From positions 27,419,896 through 27,483,895 of the forward strand of contig NC_067206.1 in NCBI RefSeq assembly GCF_026262505.1: a stretch of 64,000 nucleotides of DNA, given 5' to 3'. Under the pieces are notes generated by a model. That model saw only the letters and a list, made by a program, of their open reading frames with translations, ran no database searches and was not told the origin of the DNA. A program made the position numbers and the translations under genes. This document shows positions 38,501-46,385 of this stretch, in pieces; position 1 is the first letter of the stretch; the number at the start of each line of letters is the position of its first letter. Origin of the DNA: Trichomonas vaginalis G3 (taxonomy: Eukaryota; Parabasalia; Trichomonadida; Trichomonadidae).

Positions 38501-39867
38501 TATTTGATGATGAACCATTATCTTCTAAACCAGCTGAAACAAAGAAGGAAGAACCAAAGAAGGAAGAAGCACCAAAACCAGCTAAAAAGTCATTGTTCGA
38601 TGATGATGAACCACTTGGAGGAGCAATTGCCCAAGAGCAAAAGAAGGAAGAACCAGTGAAACCAGTTGAACAAAAGAAGGAAGAAACACCAAAGCCAGCC
38701 AAGGGATCTTTGTTCGATGAAGATGAAACACCAAAGGCCAAACCAGCGAAGAAGTCATTATTTGATGATGAAGACAGCACACCAAAACCAGCTTCTAAAT
38801 CATTGTTTGATGATGATGCAACAATCAAACCATCAAAGAAGTCATTGTTTGGCGAAGATGAACCACCAAAACCAGCACCAAAGAAGGAAGAGCCGAAGAA
38901 AGAAGAGCCCAAGAAGGAAGAAACACCAAAGCCAACCAAGAAGAATATCTCATTATTCGATGATGAGCCAGCTGAACAAAAGAAGGAAGAATCTCCAAAG
39001 CCAGCAAAGAAGTCATTGTTTGATGAAGATGAACCAAAGAAAGAAGAAACACCAAAGCCAGCCAAGAAATCTTTATTCGATGAAGATGAACAAAAACCAG
39101 CTGAAAAGAAGGAACAACCAAAGCCAAAGCCAAAGAAGTCGTTGTTCGATGATGACGAAGAAGATCAGAAGCCAAAGGCAGCTCCAAAGCCACAAGAAAA
39201 GCCAAAGCCACAAGAAACAAAGAACAGAATTTTCGAAGACACAACAATCACTCCAATTCAACCGAAATCAGAGAAAGAAAAAGTAACCAAGAAATCTTTC
39301 TTTGATGATGATGAAGATGAAACACCAAAGGCCAAGCCAGCAACATCTCCGAAGAAGGAAGAAGCTGCAAAGCCAGCACCAAAGAAGTCTTTGTTCGATG
39401 ATGATGAATCACCAAAACCAAAACCAGCTAAAAAGTCACTTTTCGATGAAGAAGATGACACTCCAAAGCCAAAACCAGCCAAGAAATCATTGTTTGACGA
39501 AGACGAAGACACACCGAAGCCAAAGCCGAAGAAGTCATTGTTCGATGAAGATGAAACACCAAAGAAACCAGCACAATCTCCAAAGCAAGAAGAGAAGAAG
39601 CCAGAAGAGAAGACATCAGCGACAGGAGGAAAGAAAGTTAACTCCAAGATCGCAGCACTCGCAGGTTTAGTCAAAGGTCCAATGGCAGGAGGAATAATGG
39701 GAGGACCAAGACCAAGAAAACCAGCAGCACCAGCTGACGATGACTCAGCGGCAACAAAGACAGAGACACCAGAGGAAGGTGTAGAAGCAACATCAGGAAG
39801 AAGATTAATGAAGAAAGGACGCCGCGCTCGTACAAGAAAGGTTGAAACAGAAGAAGATGAAGAATAA
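35596..39867 (+). CDS. FAM21/WASHC2-like WASH-complex subunit, 1423 aa
   Basis: Residues 4-17 are a run of prolines, with a second run at 56-63. Residues 87-240 match the FAM21 head as I remember it: PWTLEQMEEAAKTQRWTLAS and then LNQFVERRI correspond to human PWSVEEIRRSSQSWSLAA and NTQFIENRV. The remaining 1000 residues are several dozen copies of SLFDDDEP or SLFGEEEP separated by Lys/Pro/Glu linkers. These are like the acidic LF motifs by which FAM21 binds VPS35 of retromer. FAM21 tethers the WASH actin-nucleating complex to endosomes, and that is the likely job here. Proline tracts are not usual in the FAM21 N-terminus. The C-terminus is basic (RRLMKKGRRARTRK). Confidence 0.8.
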   Translation: MSIPPPPPPPPPPPPPPSSSNRPKMATNARFQAMMDNAPEASSDFGSPSSYGGSAPPPPPPPPAGGAGGADMVNPVIVPGMDQSMDKPWTLEQMEEAAKTQRWTLASDSGFYHYLKDFSDRIFQKTRDTQRELEGLISAVDAAETQLNNAYGSLDVLCLNQFVERRIEGTDVNAEIPQAQEQEEQKLTPQEALRQIVMPKYISAFSKASSFVKSNPVNLECSHPLLSVPFIKPVEPVTMDATPGATTPSPEGGEQPAEAPAEGYPEAGQPESTTETPEAGVVETSTTQNLFDESETKTTGESEPAPKRELTETEKALFGDDESPIEATPVERKPAKPTLSIFDVTDDTKPAPKQKKPSLFDQLTEEKPENDAAEGLFAAPESSGSKKKTTNAFDLFGEAPAPKKSKKKTISLFDDLNEGGSSSKGGSSIFGEPTEAPRTKRRGRKKASLFDQSLFETTETPAEFKTEQPSFKPSLFGDEEPKTSAPKKKRSSAASSLFGEEVSSSKKGGSSLFGDDEPAEKPKEKKSGSSLFGEEEPAEKPKEKKSSSLFGEEEPAPAKKEKKSGSSLFGEEEPITTKKEKKSGSSLFGEEEPAPAKKEKKSSSLFGDDEPITTKKEKKSGSSLFGEEEPAPAKKEKKSSSLFGDDEPIATTTKKEKKSGSSLFGEEEPITTKKEKKSSSLFGDDEPILPAKKEKKSGGSLFDDEPAKTDSMSKSTSGSLFADVDEPLSKATKPKKGSLFDDDEPLTSKPAAKKSSSLFDDEPLTSKPAAKKSSSLFDEDEPIKPTETKKEESPKPAKKSLFDDDEPLSTKPAEQKKEETPKPAKKSLFDDDEPLASKPAETKKEETPKPAKKSLFDDEPLSSKPAEQKKEEPKKEESPKPAKKSLFDEDEPLAASPKPAEQKKEETPKPAKKSLFDDDEPLASKPAETKKKETPKPAKKSLFDDDEPLASKPAETKKKETPKPAKKSLFDDEPLSSKPAETKKEEPKKEEAPKPAKKSLFDDDEPLGGAIAQEQKKEEPVKPVEQKKEETPKPAKGSLFDEDETPKAKPAKKSLFDDEDSTPKPASKSLFDDDATIKPSKKSLFGEDEPPKPAPKKEEPKKEEPKKEETPKPTKKNISLFDDEPAEQKKEESPKPAKKSLFDEDEPKKEETPKPAKKSLFDEDEQKPAEKKEQPKPKPKKSLFDDDEEDQKPKAAPKPQEKPKPQETKNRIFEDTTITPIQPKSEKEKVTKKSFFDDDEDETPKAKPATSPKKEEAAKPAPKKSLFDDDESPKPKPAKKSLFDEEDDTPKPKPAKKSLFDEDEDTPKPKPKKSLFDEDETPKKPAQSPKQEEKKPEEKTSATGGKKVNSKIAALAGLVKGPMAGGIMGGPRPRKPAAPADDDSAATKTETPEEGVEATSGRRLMKKGRRARTRKVETEEDEE

Positions 39868-40540
39868 ATAAAAAAATTAGTTTGATCCTCTTTTTTAATT
39901 TTTTTTTTAAATTTAATTTAAAAGTGCCCTTACCACTTTCTGACATGCTCCCATAATATCAATATATCATTATTGTGATTGCAAAAAAGTATAACAGTAA
40001 TAACATTAACATCGAGAGAATGCTATACTAAGAGGGAATTCATTTTGATTGCAACACTAAGAGGGAATTCATTAACATCGAGAGAATGCAATAAAACAAT
40101 GATTAATATGAAAAGAAAGAGAATGCTATTAAACAATGATAAATATGAAAAGTAAAATAATGTAATAAAACAAAGAAAGATATGAAAAGAAAGAGAATTT
40201 CATAAAATAATGATAGGTGTGAAAAGAGAGTAAATATTATAAATTAATGATAAACATGAAAAGAAAGAGAATGTCATAAAATAATGATAAATATGAAGAG
40301 AAAGAGAGTTCCATAAAACAATGATAAATATGAAAAGAAAGAGAATAAATGTCATGTTAACATCAGCACCATGCTCAACTAAGAATTGGACAATTTCCAT
40401 TGAATTCGCACTGATTGCAATACTAAGAGGGCATACATTAATATAGAGATAATCCAATAAAACAATGATTAATATGAAGAGAAAGAAAAATCTTTAAAAT
40501 AACGATAAATATGAATAGAAAGAGATTATAAACTTTGTTG
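39868..40540. repeat. Minisatellite, about 38-bp unit, inside ankyrin gene remains
   Basis: On the plus strand a unit like AATGATAAATATGAAAAG followed by AAAGAGAATG and CATAAAAC is repeated roughly ten times with drift. It interrupts what on the minus strand is an ankyrin-repeat sequence: single ankyrin segments (PLSIAISANSMEIVQFLVEH, near 40370-40430, and degenerate PLSVAI pieces near 40030-40080) lie between blocks of the satellite. No trichomonad splice signals (GTAYGT, ACTAACACACAG) were seen at the borders. Confidence 0.65.
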
Positions 40541-41340
40541 ATATTTGCCCCATTAGAAATTAAATAAGATGCAACATCATAATTTCCGAAATACATACTT
40601 TCTGCAATTGAATCAAAAGTTTGGCCTAAATTTGATTTAAGGTACTCAGCAATTTCATAGTTTCGATAATCCAATGCTGTATTAATCATGTTATCAAATG
40701 ATTTACCATCTTCTATCATTTGCATAAAAATGTTTTTATTTCCGCCTTGAACGGCATATTCTTCTGATTTATTAGTATATTGAGCTCCTAAATTTTTCAA
40801 GTAATTGAAACACAACTCTGATCCATATTTAATTGCACAGTCAAGTAGTGTGATATCATTAATTCTTTTATTAATATGAAGTTTTGGGAATTTACTCTTA
40901 AGTTCATCAATTTTATTCCATGCAATATAATATAAACGAGATTTTGTTGAATATAAATTCAGAATATCTTCTTTTTTCATTTCAGGCTCGAATTTTTCAA
41001 ATTTGAAGCCATTATAATGCAGGAGCGTCGCTAATTTCGTATTTCCCGGTTTGCGGATGTATAAAAATGTTTTTGATATCTTTTGATAAAGTTCTGAATA
41101 TAATTTAATATTTTGAAAACGAATTTCTGAAATTATATTAATTAAATGTATAACCATTTGGATAGTTATTTTGTGATTTGTAATTAATTCGATAATTTGT
41201 GAAGATGTTTGCAAAATATTTTGGGAATTGACGTCCCAAATCATTTTTGATACTTGATCTGGGCATTCAAATATTTTAATTGGCTTAAGGTTACTGTAAC
41301 TACATTCATTTTCATTTTTTGGCTGCTCTGGACTTGACAT
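40438..41340 (-). CDS. Ankyrin-repeat protein of the DUF3447 type, probably truncated
   Basis: The start is ATG 41340 (MSSPEQPKNENECSYSNLK); the frame is open upstream but lacks an ATG. Residues 15-130 are the helical N-terminal region typical of the huge trichomonad ankyrin/DUF3447 family. From about 150 degenerate ankyrin repeats follow (DITLLDCAIKYGSELCFNYL, YFGNYDVASYLISNGANINK). The frame then runs into minisatellite sequence and ends after a hydrophobic tail (FLFIFIVILKIFLSLHINHC) that is satellite-encoded. Normal members go on with many more repeats, so this copy is probably a pseudogene or a shortened protein. Scaffold function unknown. Confidence 0.65.
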   Translation of the reverse strand: MSSPEQPKNENECSYSNLKPIKIFECPDQVSKMIWDVNSQNILQTSSQIIELITNHKITIQMVIHLINIISEIRFQNIKLYSELYQKISKTFLYIRKPGNTKLATLLHYNGFKFEKFEPEMKKEDILNLYSTKSRLYYIAWNKIDELKSKFPKLHINKRINDITLLDCAIKYGSELCFNYLKNLGAQYTNKSEEYAVQGGNKNIFMQMIEDGKSFDNMINTALDYRNYEIAEYLKSNLGQTFDSIAESMYFGNYDVASYLISNGANINKVYNLFLFIFIVILKIFLSLHINHCFIGLSLY

Positions 41341-41796
41341 GTTTTGAAAAAAAAATTGCACTTTTTGGATCTCCCTCAAAAAAAATTTCAAGAGTACACT
41401 TACCACTTTCTGACATTCTCTCAATATTTGAAGCAATATCTCAAGATAGTATGCATAATACTATACCATAATGATTAGTCAATCTGTTGTTTTAATATCG
41501 TTTTGAATTTATTATGCCAAAATATAGTACTTTGGATATCATTGTTGTAATATTTCGAAAAAATATGAGTTGAACATCGAATAATTGATTTCTGCAATAT
41601 TAATATTCTTTAATCCCTAGTATATCATCGTTTCAAACTAATCACGTGGATCGATTCCGTTTCAATGATCAGATAAAGAAGAAACAATATTCTCAGATGC
41701 CACTTTTTTGGTCTAAAAATGAGTTATATTTTCTGAACGAAAACTATTAAACTACAATAAATTAATAATTCCAAAAGTCTTAGTAACAATTATTTG
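41341..41796. other. Divergent intergenic region
   Basis: About 450 bp. It includes CTTACCACTTTCTGACAT (near 41398-41416), which is also found downstream of the FAM21-like gene (near 39930-39948), as if a second copy of this ankyrin-gene promoter once lay there. Otherwise AT-rich. Confidence 0.4.
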
Positions 41797-41801
41797 TCAC
41801 T
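41797..41801 (+). promoter_or_regulatory. Initiator (Inr), TCACT
   Basis: TCACT fits TCA+1Y(T/A). Start at A 41799 would give a 23-nt leader before the bromodomain ATG. Confidence 0.5.
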
Positions 41802-41821
41802 TTTTTATAAAATTTGACAAA

Positions 41822-42436
41822 ATGAATCCTTATGATTATAATTGCTGCCAGAAGCTTTTGAATGAATACTTTGATGCCCCAATGACGAAGCTTCTTCGTG
41901 CTCCAGTTGATCCTGTCAAAGATCAATGTCCAAATTACTTAAATATTGTTAAAGAGCCAATGGACTTCGGAACCATGAAGAAGAAACTTAAAGCAAATCA
42001 ATATGATTCAATAGATTCATTCTACAATGACATTGCGCTTATTTGTAAGAACGCAAAACTATTTAACGGCGAAACAAGTATGTTCGGAATGATTGCCAAT
42101 GATATTATGGCCAAAGCAGATGCATGGAAAGCACAGAAATGCTCGTGTGTTGAAGAAGAATGGTTTTCTGCAGTTAAAAAAGGAGCAAAAGAATTACATG
42201 ATCATTTGATCGATGCCCCACCAACAGTTTCATTCTATGAGCCCATAAATCTACCAGATGGTTTCACTATCGACAGCTTATCAGAAGAAAACAAAGAAAA
42301 GATCGCTCCTTTAATCAAACCTTTTAAAATAGAAGAATTAGTCGATAAATGGCCATTTATAAAGAATTCTACAAGATTAGAAGTACTTGATATAATCGAG
42401 CCACCTAAAACTCCTGAAAAACCAAAATCTAAATAA
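41822..42436 (+). CDS. Small bromodomain protein, 204 aa
   Basis: Residues 5-105 form a bromodomain: the ZA loop has PVDPVKDQCPNYLNIVKEPMD, followed by FGTMKKKLKANQY, and helix B has ICKNAKLFNGETSMFG, where the Asn of NAKLFN is in the place of the acetyl-lysine-binding asparagine. The C-terminal 90 residues (from about 115) are helical and acidic and have no recognised domain; the last 15 are Pro/Lys-rich. Bromodomains read acetylated histone tails, so the protein probably acts in the nucleus as a chromatin reader. Trichomonads have many short bromodomain-only proteins like this one. First in-frame ATG used. Confidence 0.85.
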   Translation: MNPYDYNCCQKLLNEYFDAPMTKLLRAPVDPVKDQCPNYLNIVKEPMDFGTMKKKLKANQYDSIDSFYNDIALICKNAKLFNGETSMFGMIANDIMAKADAWKAQKCSCVEEEWFSAVKKGAKELHDHLIDAPPTVSFYEPINLPDGFTIDSLSEENKEKIAPLIKPFKIEELVDKWPFIKNSTRLEVLDIIEPPKTPEKPKSK

Positions 42437-42582
42437 AAATTGTTAAATTATGCCTTTTTCTAAGATGAATTAATGTTTTTGATGCCATTTAATATATTTT
42501 TATATGCTATTTATGCGATTTGAAAGGAAAAAGCTTGAAACTTGCAAGAAATTCATTTAATTTCAACAATTTTCATTGTCTT

Positions 42583-43635
42583 AAAAAAAAAAAAAAGGTA
42601 GTGGGGCTTCCAGGCACTTCGTGCCCTCTAGCCCTGAAGATGTTTAGTATAAATGAAGTTTTTATTCGGAAAATTGTTAGTCTTCTGGTGTGAATTCGGA
42701 GGACTCTTCTTCTTCCTCCATTGCTTCTGGGAAGAAGCCTTCTTCTGGGTCGAAAACATTATATAATGTGTCGCTTTTCACAAATTATATATGTTTTCAT
42801 GTTTGTCACTTTTCTATCACTTTTCAGGGAAAAAACATTTTTATTATTATATATAAATGAATTTTACAAAACCTCCGTTACCGTTCTTTGGAAATAAGAG
42901 TAAATGTAAAGATATTATATTGAGAGAACTTAAGAAACTACCGAATGGTCTAACATTTGTAGATTTGTTCGGTGGAAGTTTCTATATATCCCATTTGTGC
43001 CATACAATATTCCCAGACTCAAAGATTATATGCAATGACTTCGACAACTATATGGACCGTCTCAAACATATTCCAGACACAAACAATATATTGAAAGAGT
43101 TAAAAGAAAAGATTCAGATAGGTAAGATGGAACGTATACCATTAGATAACAAAAATATTGTGAGAGAGGTTTTGAAAAAAGCAGAATATATAGACTGGGA
43201 TAGTATATCTGCTAGACTATTATATAGTGGTGCTATAAGAGTTCATGACATTGAAACACTTATGTCAAAAGTTTTATATCTCAACTATACAAATGTTTTC
43301 AAAGAGGACATAGAAAAATATATTGAGGGTATAGAGTTTGTGAGATGTCATTGGACAGAGTTGTATGAAAAATATAAAGACAAGGAAAATGTTTTCTTTA
43401 TAGTGGACCGCCGTTCTATAACACATGGGATTTTCAATACCAAGTAGACTGGACTTTGAGAGACTCTTTAGAAACTTTAGACGTTTTACATAACCATCCA
43501 TGCTTTTACTTTACATCCGATAAAAGTGGTTTGGAAACCGTTATGAGATGGTTAGAGGACATACATGACTATGAGTTTATATATGACAAGATAGAATATG
43601 AGAGAGGTCCTATAAACTGGAGAAAGTGTCATAAC
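42583..43635. mobile_element. Element C: stub of an element-A-family fossil
   Basis: It starts with the A-family TIR (polyA-GGTAGTGGGG) and is cut off by the left end of element D. A trace of a Glu-rich-tailed gene lies on the minus strand (about 42676-42790), as at the right end of element A, and an adenine methyltransferase gene follows on the plus strand. Only one end is present, so the element is broken. Confidence 0.6.
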
Positions 43636-43641
43636 AGTTAG
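42857..43641 (+). pseudogene. Element C: D12-type DNA adenine methyltransferase, broken
   Basis: The N-terminus has the Dam/D12 signature PLPFFGNKSKCKDIILREL and FVDLFGGSFYISHL (AdoMet-binding). Such enzymes are carried by several virophages and large viruses. The gene is broken in this fossil. Confidence 0.65.
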
Positions 43642-43816
43642 TATGGTTAAGTCGTGTACTGAGGCACTGCGTTCCTCCGTACGCAATACTTGTGAATTTG
43701 ACACTTTACAAAACCGTTAACGTATATTTTACAACACAAACACAAACACCAACTTAACCTTAAATATTTATAAAGCCGCCAACCACTTCACCTTACTACT
43801 GTAAAAATAAACGTTC
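43636..43816 (+). repeat. Left TIR region of element D
   Basis: Similar to element B's TIR (shared TTTGACACTTTACAAAAC and GTTAACGTATATTTTACAAC) with differences throughout, and the same style of terminal hairpin (GGAGG/CCTCC within GTAC/GTAC). Confidence 0.65.
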
Positions 43817-44011
43817 TCACTTACAAAAGTATTGCAACTCTTCCCATTGCTGTGCTTCACACAATAGTTCATATTCTTCAGTATCGCTGCTGTCGCTCCA
43901 ATCGTCAGAGTCAAAGTCACTGTCAAAATAAATGTTAGTAAGTTTTGACAAAGCTAATGAAACACGTTTACCGTTTGTATCGTATGCTTGTATAAACTTT
44001 CCATTCTTCAT
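43817..44011 (-). CDS. Element D: TIR-side small protein, 64 aa
   Basis: Start MKNGKFIQAYDTNGKRVSLA; Asp/Ser/Glu-rich end. Related to the 94-aa TIR proteins of element B. Function unknown. Confidence 0.4.
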   Translation of the reverse strand: MKNGKFIQAYDTNGKRVSLALSKLTNIYFDSDFDSDDWSDSSDTEEYELLCEAQQWEELQYFCK

Positions 44012-44089
44012 TCCTTCATACCTTGAGATTCATATCATGACTAATACCATTAAAGTCAAAAATATTCCATGGGAACGACCAACATTGTT

Positions 44090-44491
44090 TTAAAGTTTAA
44101 CCTTCAATTGACTGATGGTAAACAAATTCCATGCATCTCTGTCGCCATTTCTGTTAATATTTTTGCTGTCATTCATATCATCCACTTCCCCATCCGTTAA
44201 CTTTTGAGGATATGCGTTAGAATAGCTGTTCTTAAATGAAGGCTTTTCACCTTTTAGCGCATAAACTCTATAACTTTCTGCATACTTTATGTTTGAACCT
44301 CCTGAGCCATCGTTGACATAAATTTTTATAGGCTTCCACCCTTTGTTCATGTTCCTGCTTCTTCCCTTAGCTCTTTTGTTCAGTAGTTCTACATCTTTAT
44401 ACACAGCTCCTGTCTCAGTGAATTCAACAATATTTTCATTCGTTAGCTTTACATTCAAACCCTTGTCGAGTATATTGTTCATTTCATACAT
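44090..44491 (-). CDS. Element D: hypothetical basic protein, 133 aa
   Basis: Near-identical counterpart of 24374-24775 in element B. Function unknown. Confidence 0.45.
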   Translation of the reverse strand: MYEMNNILDKGLNVKLTNENIVEFTETGAVYKDVELLNKRAKGRSRNMNKGWKPIKIYVNDGSGGSNIKYAESYRVYALKGEKPSFKNSYSNAYPQKLTDGEVDDMNDSKNINRNGDRDAWNLFTISQLKVKL

Positions 44492-44516
44492 ATAAAAGGT
44501 TTTTATTCTATATGAA

Positions 44517-45125
44517 ATGAGAAGCAAATCCATCTTAGCTGGTGCCGTTAATGTTCCAATTGAACCAACATCAAATGTTGACTCACGAACGACAAACAAT
44601 ATTGTCATAAAGAACTATAGTTCAGAGTGTTTGAAAGAAAAAGAACCAGAACTGAAATCCGTGAATTTAAACTCAGCTTCAAACGCTAACGCTACATCAG
44701 ATGTTAAGTTAGAGTATCCACCACTGGACCAAATTCTTTCAAGAGAAGCCAACGACAACCCTTACACAAATGTTCAAACAAATCCTTCAGATAACGTAGA
44801 CCATTACCTTCTTCAGTTATACCAAACAATTTTACTCAAAGACGATAAGAAGCTTTTGACAAATCTTATAAGTAAGAACCAAATAATTCTAACAAAGAGG
44901 ACCTTGAAAATGTTATATCACGAATAACAGGGAAACAATGTGTCATTGACTATCTCGACCCTGAAATCGAATGCTGTGGTCAAACGCCACCATTCATGAA
45001 AATAGGTAAATCCGCATCATTGAAACACCAGGAACTACAGGAGTTGAGTTTAAGTATAAATATTCGAATGAATATACAAAACTTTCAACAGAATATAAAC
45101 TTTGCTTGAAATATGTTTTAGTAAA
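44517..45125 (+). pseudogene. Element D: CCG-motif gene, broken
   Basis: Counterpart of 23707-24348. It lacks double-hairpin insert 1 (empty site near 44660). Broken in this fossil. Confidence 0.5.
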
Positions 45126-45353
45126 TTAAAGCAATTTGTAATATCTGTCCAAAACTTCTTCAACAGTATCGAACTCATCTTCATAATGCAAACCTAATCT
45201 TATTGACTTGGTGCAGTTTTCACTAACACAATATAGCGCTTTGCGCTCGGCGCCTTTGACGCCTTTTTCTGTTCTCTTGACTGACATAACTAATTCATTT
45301 GTTTCATCAAACAGCAACAACCAAAGTTCATGACCTAATACATAAACATTCAT
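45126..45353 (-). CDS. Element D: small hypothetical protein, 75 aa
   Basis: Counterpart of 23471-23710 with a 10-codon double-hairpin insert (GVKGAERKAL) after KRTEK. Function unknown. Confidence 0.45.
   Translation of the reverse strand: MNVYVLGHELWLLLFDETNELVMSVKRTEKGVKGAERKALYCVSENCTKSIRLGLHYEDEFDTVEEVLDRYYKLL
45235..45264. repeat. Double-hairpin insert 3, in frame, 30 bp
   Basis: AGCGC-TTT-GCGCT at 45235-45247 and GGCG/CGCC around a 7-nt loop at 45249-45263. Absent from the element B copy at about 23601, where flanking sequence is otherwise the same. Confidence 0.75.
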
Positions 45354-45563
45354 ACTTTATATTTTTAGCTCTGAGTTCTCTTGTAAGCTGTTGCATTTAA
45401 TATTTTCTAAAAAGTCAACTTCAACAGTCATTCGCACTGGTGCCTTCAGTTCTACAGGCTCGCCCTGAAAGTCAACAAGTCTGAATTGCATGTCTTTCAA
45501 ATTATGAGGACTAATGCGAAACCCATTTACCTAAATGAGTTGCTATGACAGGAACGTTTGGAA

Positions 45564-46385
45564 TAACATTGAATTGACTGCATACAGAAAGACTTATATT
45601 CTACTGAACCTTTACTATTAACTCCTGAAATGCCTGTGACATTAGCTATATTTAGGACCAATGTACAAACAATTACCATAACATACGTATGGAACAGATT
45701 CATCTCAATCGTTTTGTCAACACTTTTCAAAGGAAATGTCATATGTATGCACCCAGAAGCAATTGAACTCTATGACTCATTCGTGTTTCTTAAACTCCTT
45801 TGCATAACTGAACTTCAAAACTCCTGCCAATAAGTTTAACATTCATTAAGTTTTCTTCGTTCTCCTTGTTATTGTAGTATTTATGAGCGCATTTAACACT
45901 CCAGCTAATGTTTCCATTTATATTCTACATTATTGTGAAATCTTATTTCATGCTTCTTTCCATCTATTTCAAACTCCATGAAATCTGTTTCATCTGTTAT
46001 GACAAAAGTTGCGATAGTATTGAAGTCAACAACTCTGAAAGCAAGTGCTTCATTCTGTAGACCTAAGTTTGTTTGAAGCTTTACTGTCCCGTATTCGTTT
46101 GGGTCTGTACTTTGCAAATAGAACAACATTTTATTCTCATTAAAATATGACTATTGCTGCATATGCGTATGAAACAAATGAAGCAAGAAGAGCACATGAA
46201 CTAGTAAACGAAAACAACTTTAACCATTGAAGGCAATGATTTAGTCATTGACGATGGAAAAACTAAAAAAGTCATTGATTTCGATTACTTTTAACACTTA
46301 TGACCCATTCATTACAACAAGCAAAGTTCCTATTATAAATGATGAACGGTGCAATATATAAATTCTTACAGTAGATGCCTCATTA
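45564..46385. other. Element D: gene remnants, both strands
   Basis: Short frames only, including a minus-strand frame (45905-46129, MLFYLQSTDPNEYGTVKLQT) that may be part of a virion protein gene. Broken region, nothing recognised with confidence. Confidence 0.35.

Larger units (their letters stand above)
44014..45563. repeat. 1.55-kb block shared with element B, inverted
   Basis: Nearly identical to 23306-24850 read on the other strand. It holds the counterparts of the 133-aa, CCG-motif and 79-aa genes. The main differences are the presence or absence of two double-hairpin inserts. Confidence 0.75.

Noticed and set aside
36948-39065. A 705-codon open frame antisense to the FAM21-like gene, Ser/Asn/Phe-rich
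   Set aside because: It is the shadow of the repetitive SLFDDDEP coding tract; its composition simply mirrors the sense repeats.
39868-40540. Intron series in the ankyrin gene
   Set aside because: The borders lack the conserved trichomonad 5' and 3' splice signals, and the sequence is a simple minisatellite.
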